Below are positions 29,459-40,922 of a stretch of 64,000 bases of DNA, in pieces. The notes under the pieces were generated by a model. That model was not told the DNA's origin and made no database searches. It saw only the letters and a program-made list of their open reading frames with translations. A program made the translations under genes and the position numbers. This DNA is from Stenotrophomonas maltophilia (GTDB taxonomy: Bacteria > Pseudomonadota > Gammaproteobacteria > Xanthomonadales > Xanthomonadaceae). Within the stretch, counting starts at the first letter, position 1. Each line of letters starts with the position of its first letter. Location of the stretch: assembly GCF_023518235.1 (NCBI RefSeq), contig NZ_CP090423.1, positions 1,674,001-1,738,000 of the forward strand. The letters run 5' to 3'.

Positions 29459-30234
29459 GCCTGCGGGTCCAGCGCGGCGCTGAGGCCGCCGACCCAGCTG
29501 GCCACCTTCTCCAGTGCCTGGTAGCGGGTCAGGTCGACCTGGATTGGTGTGATCGAGATGTGCCCGGTGCGCACGGCGTGGAAATCGGTACCGGGGCCGG
29601 AGTCCTGCTCGCGCCCGGCCGGGCCGATCCAGTACACCTCGTTGCCACGCGGATCCTTCTGCGCGATGCAGCCTTCGGCGCGATGGCGGTTGCCCAGGCG
29701 GGTGACTTCGAAGCCCTTGACCTCATTCCAAGGCAGGTCCGGCACGTTGACGTTGAGGATGGTGTCAGCGGGCAACGGGTCGGCCTTGAGCCGGGCGACG
29801 ATCTCCACCGCGGCACGCGCGGCGGTCTCGAAATGCTTCGGGTCGTGATTGCGGCTGACCAGCGAGACCGCCACCGCCGGCAGGCCGAGGAAGCGGCCTT
29901 CCATCGCCGCCGAAACGGTGCCGGAATAGATCACGTCATCGCCGAGGTTGGCGGCGTTGTTGATGCCGGACACGACAATATCAGGCTCGAATTCAAGCAG
30001 GCCGGTCAGCGCCAGGTGCACGCAGTCGGTCGGCGTGCCGGCCACCGAGACGGTGTAGTGGTCGATGCGCTTGAGGCGGATCGGCAGGTCCAGGGTCAGT
30101 GAATTGCTGGCGCCGGAGCGATCACGGTCGGGTGCGACCACCGTCACTTCATGGCCGGTCTCGCGCAGCACCGAGGCAAGCATCCGGATGCCTGCGGCGT
30201 CGACACCATCGTCATTACTGACCAGGATTCGCAT
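29455..30234 (-). CDS. surE: 5'/3'-nucleotidase SurE
   Basis: A 259-residue metal-dependent nucleotidase, linked to stationary-phase survival. The signature [13 protein letters not shown] supplies the metal Asp pair; [13 protein letters not shown] and [14 protein letters not shown] complete the site. ATG 30234 places this signature at the very N-terminus, as in the family. First gene of a tightly overlapping operon with pcm, yqaA and nlpD. Confidence 0.96.
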   Translation of the reverse strand: MRILVSNDDGVDAAGIRMLASVLRETGHEVTVVAPDRDRSGASNSLTLDLPIRLKRIDHYTVSVAGTPTDCVHLALTGLLEFEPDIVVSGINNAANLGDDVIYSGTVSAAMEGRFLGLPAVAVSLVSRNHDPKHFETAARAAVEIVARLKADPLPADTILNVNVPDLPWNEVKGFEVTRLGNRHRAEGCIAQKDPRGNEVYWIGPAGREQDSGPGTDFHAVRTGHISITPIQVDLTRYQALEKVASWVGGLSAALDPQA

Positions 30235-30442
30235 CTTCGATTTAACCGCTTGATTTTCCAAGAATTCGATTCCATCACCGTGCAGTGTGGGCGGGACCGT
30301 CGTGCTTCCTGCGGAAGCCGTCGACCCTGCAAGGGCATCGTCTATTGTGCCGCATGCGAGCCGCCGGTCCTACCCTGCCGGCGGTCACGACCGACATCGA
30401 ACCGTCATAGGCAGACCCGCGCCGGCGGTTTACCCTGTGCGC

Positions 30443-30982
30443 ATGTCGCCCCCTGAAGACGAAGACCCGGCCGCCCTGTTCCGTGCGGCCATCGGCGCAG
30501 TGACGCCGCTGCGCAAGGATGCCGAGCCGGCACCGGCGGCGCCCCGGCCGAAGCCGCGCGCGCGCATGGCCGAACGTGATGAGGCCGAAGCGGCCGGCGA
30601 GTTCGCGCGGCTGCTGCGCGACAGTTCGCCGCTGGAGGCGGGCGACGTGGCCAGCTATCGCCGCGACACTCTGCCGCCCCGCCTGTTCCAGCGCCTCAAA
30701 CGTGGCCAGTACTCGGTGCAGGACGAACTGGACCTGCATGGCGCCACCGCCGCGCAGGCGGAGGTTCTGTTGCGCCAGTTCCTGCAGGAAGCGCATGCAC
30801 ATGAGTACGGCTGCGTGCGCATCATCCACGGCAAGGGTTTGCAGTCCGATGGTGGCGCGCCGGTGCTGAAGAACCTGGTCGACCGCCTGCTGCGGCTGCG
30901 CAACGACGTGCTGGCGTTCCATTCAGCGCCGACCGGGCAAGGCGGCACCGGCGCGGTGCTGGTGCTGCTGGCACGGCGTTGA
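30443..30982 (+). CDS. Smr-domain endonuclease-like protein
   Basis: A 179-residue protein with a C-terminal Smr (MutS2-type) domain: LDLHGATAAQAE, VRIIHGKGLQSDGG and the final GGTGAVLVLL. Smr domains nick nucleic acids; several proteobacterial members are ribosome-quality-control RNases. The N-terminal 60 residues are low complexity with Pro/Arg (PAAPRPKPRARM). ATG 30443 is chosen because the longer frame has no homology. It lies between surE and truD, transcribed against both. Confidence 0.88.
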   Translation: MSPPEDEDPAALFRAAIGAVTPLRKDAEPAPAAPRPKPRARMAERDEAEAAGEFARLLRDSSPLEAGDVASYRRDTLPPRLFQRLKRGQYSVQDELDLHGATAAQAEVLLRQFLQEAHAHEYGCVRIIHGKGLQSDGGAPVLKNLVDRLLRLRNDVLAFHSAPTGQGGTGAVLVLLARR

Positions 30983-30983
30983 G

Positions 30984-31048
30984 AAAAGGGGACGGAGGGA
31001 ATCAAGTCGCTTGTGCCACAAACGGCTTAATTCCCCCCGTCCCCTTTT
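30984..31048. terminator. Bidirectional terminator / long palindrome
   Basis: About 30-base arms (AAAAGGGGACGGAGGGAAT... and its near-complement ending CCGTCCCCTTTTT) face each other across a few bases, in the 70-base gap between the converging Smr and truD genes. T-runs follow the stem on both strands, so it can terminate both genes. The sequence is also a recognisable dispersed REP family. Confidence 0.7.
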
Positions 31049-31052
31049 TCTG

Positions 31053-32084
31053 TCAGGCCTGTGAGGCGTCTTCGACCGGGCCGAGCTCGTGCAGTACGGC
31101 GGTGGCGTAGCAACCCGGCGGCAGTGCGAATGACAGCTCCAGCACGTCGTCGGCCAGCCACTGGTGCTGCAGCAGCGCCGGACGCAGGCGCAACGCGCGG
31201 CGCTCCTGCTTCAGGCGCGCATCTTCCAGCCCGGCACGCAGTGCCTTGGACTCTTCGTCATCCAGTGCGGCCAGCTCCAGTTCGCGCGCAGCATCGGTGC
31301 TGCGCAGCTCGCCCTCGCCCCACAGCGGCGCGCTGGGATGGATGTCGAACCGTGCCAGGCGCTCGGCCAGTACATCGGTATACGGCTCGGGGCCGAACAC
31401 GCTGCGACTGCCGTCAAGCATCCACACCTCCCCGTCCAGCGGCTGATCCCAGTTGCCCTGCTCCACGCGCGCGGCCAGCACGCGGTTGAACAGCGCCGAG
31501 CGCGCCGCCGACAACAGCAGCGAACGCTGATCCTTGCGCATGCGGCGGCCACCGAACATCGCCAGTGCCGCCGGTACGTTGCCGCCGTCGCGGCCGAAGC
31601 GCTGCTCACCGAACCAGTTCGGCAGGCCACGCTCGGCAATCTGCTGCAGGCGCTCACTGATCGCAGCGGCATCGCCCCGCACCTCGCGCAGCACCAGCTT
31701 GAAACGGTTGCCGGCCAATGCGCCGCGCTGCAGCTTGCGGTTGTGCCAGCTGGACTCGATCACCTCGATCTCGTCACTGGCGAGTTCGGCCAGATCCGGC
31801 GCGACGCGCTTGGGCAGGTGCACGCTGAAACGCTGGGTGGTGACTGCGTGGCGGTCTTTCATGCCGGCGTAGCTGACCGCCATCTCCGGCAGGCCGGCCC
31901 ACTTGGCCAACAGCTTGGCCACGTGCACGGTGTTGGCACCGCGCTTGCGGATGTGCAACAGCAGGTGTTCGCCTTCGCCGCTGGCCTCGAAGGCCGGCAG
32001 TTCGTCCACCTGGAAATCGTCGGGCGTAGTGCGGATGCGTGCCGTCAGCAACGGCGTACCGAACGCGAGCGGTACCGGGATCAT
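31053..32084 (-). CDS. truD: tRNA pseudouridine-13 synthase TruD
   Basis: A 343-residue pseudouridine synthase with catalytic Asp in [14 protein letters not shown], and [14 protein letters not shown], a typical family block. Translation overlaps the ispF stop by four bases (ATGA), so it belongs to the ftsB-ispD-ispF-truD group, as in E. coli. Confidence 0.96.
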   Translation of the reverse strand: MIPVPLAFGTPLLTARIRTTPDDFQVDELPAFEASGEGEHLLLHIRKRGANTVHVAKLLAKWAGLPEMAVSYAGMKDRHAVTTQRFSVHLPKRVAPDLAELASDEIEVIESSWHNRKLQRGALAGNRFKLVLREVRGDAAAISERLQQIAERGLPNWFGEQRFGRDGGNVPAALAMFGGRRMRKDQRSLLLSAARSALFNRVLAARVEQGNWDQPLDGEVWMLDGSRSVFGPEPYTDVLAERLARFDIHPSAPLWGEGELRSTDAARELELAALDDEESKALRAGLEDARLKQERRALRLRPALLQHQWLADDVLELSFALPPGCYATAVLHELGPVEDASQA

Positions 32085-32578
32085 GCCGCCACCAGCAGCA
32101 CCACTGCCTGCGCGGCGATGCCTTCCCCACGGCCGGTGAAACCCAGCTTCTCCGAGGTGGTGGCCTTGACGCTGACCGCATCCAGCGGCAGCTGCAGCAG
32201 ACCGCCGATGCGCTCGCGCATGGCCAGAGCATGCGGACCGACCTTGGGACGCTCGCAGATCACGGTGATGTCGGTATTGCCGACACGCCAGCCGCGCTCG
32301 CGCAGCAGGCTGTCGCAGTGACGCACGAAGTCGCTGCTGTCGGCGCCCTTCCAGCGGTCGTCGCTCGGCGGGAAATGCTGGCCGATGTCGCCCAGCGCCA
32401 GCGCGCCAAGCATCGCATCACACAGCGCATGCAGGATCACGTCGCCGTCGCTGTGTGCGAGCACGCCGCAGCTGTGCGGAACGTTCACCCCGCCAAGCAT
32501 GATGTGGTCGCCTTCACCGAAGGCATGGACGTCATAACCCTGGCCGATGCGGACGGGCGGGAACGGTGCGGTGCTCAT
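32081..32578 (-). CDS. ispF: 2-C-methyl-D-erythritol 2,4-cyclodiphosphate synthase
   Basis: A 165-residue trimeric enzyme of the MEP isoprenoid pathway. Metal ligands lie in [11 protein letters not shown] and [39 protein letters not shown] closes the protein. ATG 32578 ([14 protein letters not shown]) is chosen as the family start. It follows ispD by 34 bases and overlaps truD. Confidence 0.96.
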   Translation of the reverse strand: MSTAPFPPVRIGQGYDVHAFGEGDHIMLGGVNVPHSCGVLAHSDGDVILHALCDAMLGALALGDIGQHFPPSDDRWKGADSSDFVRHCDSLLRERGWRVGNTDITVICERPKVGPHALAMRERIGGLLQLPLDAVSVKATTSEKLGFTGRGEGIAAQAVVLLVAA

Positions 32579-32612
32579 GGATGCAACCCTTGCAGCAGGG
32601 CCGCGCGGGCAA

Positions 32613-33311
32613 TCAGCTGGCGCGGCGGGAAAGTACGAATTCAAACCGGTCCAGATCGGCCGGGGTGGTGACCTTGAAGTTGTCCTCGCTGCCTTCCACC
32701 AGCAGCGGGCGCTGGCCCTGGCGCTCCATCGCCATCGCCTCGTCGGTCACTTCGACGCCGGCGGCAGCCGCCTCGGCCAGCGCGCGACTGAGCTGGTGGC
32801 GGCGGAACAGCTGCGGCGTCAGTGCACGCCACAGGCGTTCACGCGGCTCGGTGGCATCGATGCCACCGTCATCGCCCGCCCGCTTGAGCGTGTCGCGCAC
32901 CGGTACAGCCAGGATCGCGCCGACCGGATCGGCACGCCCTACTTCGAGCAGACGACCCAGATCGGCCGGCGACAGGTTCGGCCGTGCCGCATCGTGGACC
33001 AGCACGAACTCATCGGCGCGCACCGAGTCCGGCAGCGCCTGCAACCCGGCCAGCACCGAGGCGGCACGGGTCGCGCCGCCGGTGCAGGTCAACACAGGCT
33101 TGCCGGCCCATTCATTCCAGCCCGGCCAGTCGGCGTCGTCCTGGCCGATCACCACCATCGCCCCGGCCACGGCCGGATGCGCGAGCAGCGCGTCCAGGGT
33201 GTGGGCAAGCAGGATCTGTCCACCCGCCTGCAGGTACTGTTTGGGCAACGGCGCACCAAACCGCGCGCCGCGACCAGCAGCCGGAACCACCACCCAGATC
33301 GCCGCGCTCAT
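32613..33311 (-). CDS. ispD: 2-C-methyl-D-erythritol 4-phosphate cytidylyltransferase
   Basis: A 232-residue MEP-pathway enzyme making CDP-ME from MEP and CTP. The CTP loop [18 protein letters not shown] and [14 protein letters not shown] are intact. Its ATG overlaps the ftsB stop by four bases. IspD and IspF are consecutive enzymes bridged by IspE, which is not here. Confidence 0.96.
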   Translation of the reverse strand: MSAAIWVVVPAAGRGARFGAPLPKQYLQAGGQILLAHTLDALLAHPAVAGAMVVIGQDDADWPGWNEWAGKPVLTCTGGATRAASVLAGLQALPDSVRADEFVLVHDAARPNLSPADLGRLLEVGRADPVGAILAVPVRDTLKRAGDDGGIDATEPRERLWRALTPQLFRRHQLSRALAEAAAAGVEVTDEAMAMERQGQRPLLVEGSEDNFKVTTPADLDRFEFVLSRRAS

Positions 33312-33661
33312 GGCACGTCCGCCGGATGTTCGCCGGCCTGGGCACTGACGCCCGCAGCGGGCTGCGCCGGAGGGACCGGCGCATCCTCAACCACGCGGTA
33401 GAACTTCTCGCCGGGCCTGATCATGCCCAGCTCACTGCGTGCGCGCTCCTCGATGGCGGACTGGCCTTCCTTGAGGTCCTTCACTTCCGCAGCCAGCGCA
33501 TCGTTGCGCTGCTGCAGGCCCTCATTGTCGCGCTCCTGGTTGGCAACCTGGGCTTCGAGCATCATCACTTCGCCCGAATTGCCCGGGCCGAACCAGAAAC
33601 GATACTGCAGCCAGCCCAGCAGCAGGGCCAGCACCAGCAGCATCCAGCGCCAGTCGCGCAT
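33308..33661 (-). CDS. ftsB: Cell division protein FtsB
   Basis: A 117-residue bitopic protein of the FtsBLQ divisome complex. One membrane helix near the N-terminus ([19 protein letters not shown]), then a coiled coil of about 40 residues ([25 protein letters not shown]), then the conserved [22 protein letters not shown] Pro/Ala-rich tail of about 25 residues is lineage-specific. It lies four bases after eno and overlaps ispD, a classic order. Confidence 0.94.
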   Translation of the reverse strand: MRDWRWMLLVLALLLGWLQYRFWFGPGNSGEVMMLEAQVANQERDNEGLQQRNDALAAEVKDLKEGQSAIEERARSELGMIRPGEKFYRVVEDAPVPPAQPAAGVSAQAGEHPADVP

Positions 33662-33665
33662 CGGC

Positions 33666-35054
<1,389 letters not shown>

Positions 35055-35384
35055 TCAGGCCAGACTGGCCCCGATCACCATCAGGATCAACGACAGCATC
35101 AGCACCAGCAGGCCACCGGCGATGGCGGCCAACACGCCGCCGCGGTGGCGACGCCAGGCCATCACCATCGCCACCAGGCTGCCAACGAAGGACAGCACCA
35201 GCATGGCCAGGGCAGCCAGAATCCAATACTGCATGGCCTGCATGCCATGGTTGCCATCACCGGGCGAGCCGAAACTGGCGGCGAAGGCCAGCACGGCTGC
35301 CGTCAGCCCGGCCCAGGAAACAGCAGCCAGCGCCAGCGCGATCAGGCCCCAGGGCCGATCACGCGTTGCCAGAGTCGCATTCAT
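35055..35384 (-). CDS. Small membrane protein, paralogue of its neighbour
   Basis: A 109-residue protein with three hydrophobic segments and almost no soluble loops (RPWGLIALALAAVSWAG, MQYWILAALAMLVLSFVG and GGLLVLMLSLILMVIGA). It shares a W-G-I/V-I-A-L-x-L-A motif and a PGDG segment with the 115-residue product encoded just upstream, so the two are tandem duplicates. Its ATG overlaps that gene's stop by one base. Function unknown. It sits between pyrG and eno. Confidence 0.75.
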   Translation of the reverse strand: MNATLATRDRPWGLIALALAAVSWAGLTAAVLAFAASFGSPGDGNHGMQAMQYWILAALAMLVLSFVGSLVAMVMAWRRHRGGVLAAIAGGLLVLMLSLILMVIGASLA

Positions 35385-35731
35385 CAGAGCACCCCGTAGA
35401 ACAGGGCGCCGAGCCACAGCGAAAGCAGGATGATCGCCAGACCGGCAGCCACCTTGCCACGGTTCAGGCGCCAGGCCAGTCCGGCGGCAGCGATACACCC
35501 CACCGCCGTCACCAACTCCCCGGCCAGCAGCGCAATGAAGCAGGCCCGCAGGTTGAAAGCGCTGCCCCCATCACCCGGGGGCCGCACGGACGCGGCGCCG
35601 ATCAGCACCAGACCGAACATGCCCACGGTGAACAGCACCGCCAGGCCCAGCGCAATCACACCCCAGGGCCACTGGCTCCAGTGCCGGCGTCGACGCTGGT
35701 TTTCCAGCGCCTGCCAGGGGTCACGACTCAC
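35384..35731 (-). CDS. Small membrane protein, paralogue of its neighbour
   Basis: A 115-residue protein: a polar, basic N-terminus (SRDPWQALENQRRRRHWSQ), then WPWGVIALGLAVLFTVGMFG, RPPGDGGSAFN and two further hydrophobic segments. It resembles the next gene product along its whole length. It starts 18 bases after pyrG, so may be read from the pyrG promoter. In Pseudomonas the corresponding position holds kdsA. Function unknown. Confidence 0.75.
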   Translation of the reverse strand: MSRDPWQALENQRRRRHWSQWPWGVIALGLAVLFTVGMFGLVLIGAASVRPPGDGGSAFNLRACFIALLAGELVTAVGCIAAAGLAWRLNRGKVAAGLAIILLSLWLGALFYGVL

Positions 35732-35749
35732 GCAAAGCCCTTACCGACA

Positions 35750-37740
<1,991 letters not shown>

Positions 37741-37769
37741 CAAAAGAAACGCCCCGCTGGGCGGGGCGT
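37741..37769 (-). terminator. Rho-independent terminator of the small secreted protein gene
   Basis: On the minus strand ACGCCCCGC-cca-GCGGGGCGT is followed by TTCTTTTG. It is located 45 bases beyond the stop of the 77-residue protein gene. Confidence 0.8.
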
Positions 37770-37814
37770 CGGGGGGCGAATCCCTTGTGGCAAGGGCTTC
37801 AGAGGGCGGAAGCG

Positions 37815-38048
37815 TTACTTCTTCTTCCTTGCCTCTTCTTCCTCTTCCTGCTGCGGGGCCGGCTGGCCCTGCGCCTTCATTTCGGCATTGGCCTGGGCAC
37901 GGCGCTTGGCCTTGGCGTCCGCCTCGGCCTGCGCCTTGTCGGCCTGGGCACCCTGCTGCGGCGCCGGCTGGCCGGCGTTCTGCGCCAGAACCAGCGGCAC
38001 TGCAACGGCGGCAGCGGCCAGGATCGCAATGGTCAGCAACTTCTTCAT
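37815..38048 (-). CDS. Small exported, highly charged protein
   Basis: A 77-residue protein with a signal peptide (MKKLLTIAILAAAAVAVPLVLA) and a mature part of about 55 residues made almost only of Ala, Gln, Lys, Glu and Pro. It contains QPAPQQ twice and ends EEEEEARKKK. No Cys, no hydrophobic core, so probably disordered in the periplasm. A strong GGAGG precedes the ATG and a good terminator follows the gene, which argues for real expression. Function unknown. Confidence 0.7.
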   Translation of the reverse strand: MKKLLTIAILAAAAVAVPLVLAQNAGQPAPQQGAQADKAQAEADAKAKRRAQANAEMKAQGQPAPQQEEEEEARKKK

Positions 38049-38220
38049 GAGGTCCTCCTCGCGGTATGGCTTGGACGTTTCGACCCGATGGGGGTCGCCG
38101 GCGTTCAGATTCCAGCAGCTGCCATTTTACCCCCTCCCCGCCGCCGAGGCTGAACCGCAGGCGTGCAAATTCGCCGCACAGACCGCACACTTGCGCGTCG
38201 CTCCGCGCTTTAGAAGATAG

Positions 38221-40110
38221 ATGAACGCCCGCTATAACGCCGCCGATATTGAAGTCCTGTCCGGCCTTGACCCGGTCAAGCGCCGTCCCGGCATGTATAC
38301 CGACACCGCGCGCCCGAACCACCTGGCGCAGGAAGTGATCGACAACTCGGTGGACGAGGCCCTCGCCGGCCACGCCCGTTCGATCGAGATCACCCTGTAC
38401 AAGGACGGCAGCGTGGAGGTCAGCGATGACGGCCGCGGCATGCCGGTGGACATCCATCCGGAGGAGAAGATTCCGGGCGTCGAGCTGATCCTCACCCGCC
38501 TGCATGCGGGCGGCAAGTTCAGCAACAACAACTACACCTTCTCCGGCGGCCTGCACGGCGTCGGCGTCAGCGTGGTCAATGCGCTGTCCACTCTGGTGGA
38601 AGTTCACATCAAGCGCGAAGGTGCCGAACACCGCATCACCTTCCGCAACGGCGATCGCGCCACCCCGCTGGAAGTGGTCGGCAGCGTCGGCAAGAAGAAT
38701 ACCGGTACCCGCGTGCGCTTCTGGCCCGACCCGAAGTATTTCGACACGCCCAAATTTGCGGTGCGTGCGCTCAAGCACCTGCTGCGCGCCAAGGCCGTGC
38801 TGTGCCCGGGCCTGACCGTCAAGCTGACCGACGAGGCCACCGGTGAAGTCGATACCTGGTACTACGAAGACGGCCTGCGCGATTACCTGAAGCTGGAGCT
38901 GGGCGAGCGCGAATCGCTGCCGGCCGACCTGTTCGTGGGCAATCTGAAGAAGGACACCGAGGTGGTGGACTGGGCCGTGGCCTGGCTGCCGGAAGGTGAA
39001 CTGGTGCAGGAAAGCTACGTCAACCTGATTCCCACCGCCCAGCACGGCACCCACGTCAACGGCCTGCGCACCGGCCTGACCGAAGCGCTGCGCGAGTTCT
39101 GCGACTTCCGCAACCTGCTGCCGCGCGGCGTCAAGCTGGCCCCGGAAGACGTGTGGGACCGCGTGTCGTTCGTGCTGTCGCTGAAGATGACCGACCCGCA
39201 GTTCAGCGGCCAGACCAAGGAACGCCTGTCCTCGCGCCAAGCCGCCGGTTTCGTCGAAGGCGCCGCGCATGATGCCTTCAGCCTGCTGCTGAACCAGAAC
39301 GTGGAGCTGGGCGAGAAGATCGCGCAGATCGCCATCGAGCGCGCCAGCGCGCGCCTGAAGACCGAGAAGCTGGTCGTCCGCAAGAAGGTCACCCAGGGCC
39401 CGGCCCTGCCCGGCAAGCTGGCCGACTGCATCAGCCAGGACCTGTCGCGCACCGAGCTGTTCCTGGTGGAAGGTGACTCGGCAGGCGGCAGCGCCAAGCA
39501 GGCCCGCGACAAGGACTTCCAGGCCATCATGCCGTTGCGCGGCAAGATCCTGAACACCTGGGAAGTGTCGTCCAACAGCGTGCTGGCCTCGGAAGAAGTG
39601 CACAACCTGGCCATCGCCATCGGCTGCGACCCGGGCAAGGATGACATCAGCGGCCTGCGTTACGGCAAGGTCATCATCCTGGCCGACGCCGACTCCGACG
39701 GCCTGCATATCGCCACCCTGCTGACCGCGCTGTTCCTGAAGCACTTCCCGGCGCTGGTCGATGCCGGCCACGTGTTCGTGGCGATGCCGCCGCTGTTCCG
39801 CATCGACGTGGGCAAGCAGGTGTTCTACGCCCTGGATGAGGAAGAAAAGCGCTCGATGCTGGACAAGATCGAACGCGAGAAGATCAAGGGCGCGATCAAC
39901 GTGACCCGCTTCAAGGGCCTGGGCGAGATGAACCCGCCGCAGCTGCGCGAGTCGACCATTCACCCGGATACGCGCCGCCTGGTGCAGCTGACCGTGGACG
40001 ATGGCGAGCAGACCCGCTCGCTGATGGACATGCTGCTGGCCAAGAAGCGCGCTTCGGACCGCAAGGGCTGGTTGGAAGCCAAGGGCGACCTGGCCTCGCT
40101 GGAAGTCTGA
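38221..40110 (+). CDS. parE: DNA topoisomerase IV subunit B
   Basis: A 629-residue ATPase subunit (E. coli ParE has 630) of the decatenase. The GHKL ATP site includes EVIDNSVDEALAGHA, SDDGRGMPVD and SGGLHGVGVSVVNAL; the Toprim part has LFLVEGDSAGGSAKQARD and ADADSDGLHIATL. The length and EGDSAGGSAKQ fit ParE rather than the longer GyrB. The quinolone-resistance-associated region reads as wild type by eye. parC is not in the window. Confidence 0.95.
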   Translation: MNARYNAADIEVLSGLDPVKRRPGMYTDTARPNHLAQEVIDNSVDEALAGHARSIEITLYKDGSVEVSDDGRGMPVDIHPEEKIPGVELILTRLHAGGKFSNNNYTFSGGLHGVGVSVVNALSTLVEVHIKREGAEHRITFRNGDRATPLEVVGSVGKKNTGTRVRFWPDPKYFDTPKFAVRALKHLLRAKAVLCPGLTVKLTDEATGEVDTWYYEDGLRDYLKLELGERESLPADLFVGNLKKDTEVVDWAVAWLPEGELVQESYVNLIPTAQHGTHVNGLRTGLTEALREFCDFRNLLPRGVKLAPEDVWDRVSFVLSLKMTDPQFSGQTKERLSSRQAAGFVEGAAHDAFSLLLNQNVELGEKIAQIAIERASARLKTEKLVVRKKVTQGPALPGKLADCISQDLSRTELFLVEGDSAGGSAKQARDKDFQAIMPLRGKILNTWEVSSNSVLASEEVHNLAIAIGCDPGKDDISGLRYGKVIILADADSDGLHIATLLTALFLKHFPALVDAGHVFVAMPPLFRIDVGKQVFYALDEEEKRSMLDKIEREKIKGAINVTRFKGLGEMNPPQLRESTIHPDTRRLVQLTVDDGEQTRSLMDMLLAKKRASDRKGWLEAKGDLASLEV

Positions 40111-40126
40111 CCCTGGATCCACGGCA

Positions 40127-40150
40127 GTGCCGGCCGCTGGCCGGCACTAC
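40127..40150 (-). repeat. SMAG-type palindrome
   Basis: GTGCCGGCC-gct-GGCCGGCAC with a CTAC tail (overlapping by one C), 17 bases after parE. Confidence 0.75.
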
Positions 40151-40218
40151 CGGTTTGGGCGCCGGGTCCCATCCGCCGCCATCGGCAAACCCGGCGGCGC
40201 CATAATGCGCGTCCATCC

Positions 40219-40812
40219 GTGTGGACCACCCTATTGGCCAGCCACTCGCAGTTGTTCCCCGGCCTGCCCCTGCACAGTGCGCGGCTGGTCCTCAGCCCGA
40301 TCCGCCGTGACGACGCTTCCGCGCTGTTCGCGCTGCAGTCCGATCCGGACGTGATGCGCTGGTGGAACCATCCGGCCTGGACCCGACCGGCCGAAGCCCG
40401 CGAACAGATCGACGACGACCTGGCCGCCCATGCCATCGGCACCCAGCTCAAGCTGGCTGTACGGGAAACCCTGGACGGCCCGCTGCTGGGCATCTGCGTG
40501 GTGTTCGCCGTCGATCGCGACGCCGCACGCGCCGAGATCGGCTACCTGCTGGCGCCCGACCGCCAGGGCCAGGGCTACATGCACGAAGCCCTGCAGCAGG
40601 TGCTGGCCTACCTGTTCCGCACCCTGCACCTGCACCGCATCGAAGCCGAGATCGATCCGCGCAATGCGCCTTCCGCACATGTGCTCGAACGCCTGGGCTT
40701 CCACTGCGAAGGCATCCTGCGCCAGCGCTGGCGCATCCAGGGCGAGCTCTCGGACTCGGCCGTGTACGGCCTGCTGGCGCACGACGACGCGGCCAACGCC
40801 CTGCCCGCTTGA
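40219..40812 (+). CDS. GNAT-family N-acetyltransferase (RimJ/RimL-like)
   Basis: A 197-residue acetyltransferase. The N-terminal TARLVLSP-like segment (HSARLVLSPIRRDDASALF), EIGYLLAPDRQGQGYMHEAL (acetyl-CoA loop) and RIEAEIDPRNAPSAHVLERLGF are typical of the RimJ/RimL group that acetylates protein N-termini or small amines. The start is a GTG; no ATG fits this frame nearby. The substrate is unknown. Confidence 0.88.
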   Translation: MWTTLLASHSQLFPGLPLHSARLVLSPIRRDDASALFALQSDPDVMRWWNHPAWTRPAEAREQIDDDLAAHAIGTQLKLAVRETLDGPLLGICVVFAVDRDAARAEIGYLLAPDRQGQGYMHEALQQVLAYLFRTLHLHRIEAEIDPRNAPSAHVLERLGFHCEGILRQRWRIQGELSDSAVYGLLAHDDAANALPA

Positions 40813-40922
40813 CCCAATCTGGCCACAACCGGCCAGCGCGCGCGGGCATGCCTTTGGACACATTCGTTGCGGGGCCCGGGCGGCCTAGCATCGGAATCCC
40901 CTTCCGCTGCCGATCCGGTGCC

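Noticed and set aside
38221..40110. Possibility that this gene is gyrB
   Set aside because: The length (629) and the EGDSAGGSAKQARD context fit ParE; GyrB of this group is about 800 residues with an insert.
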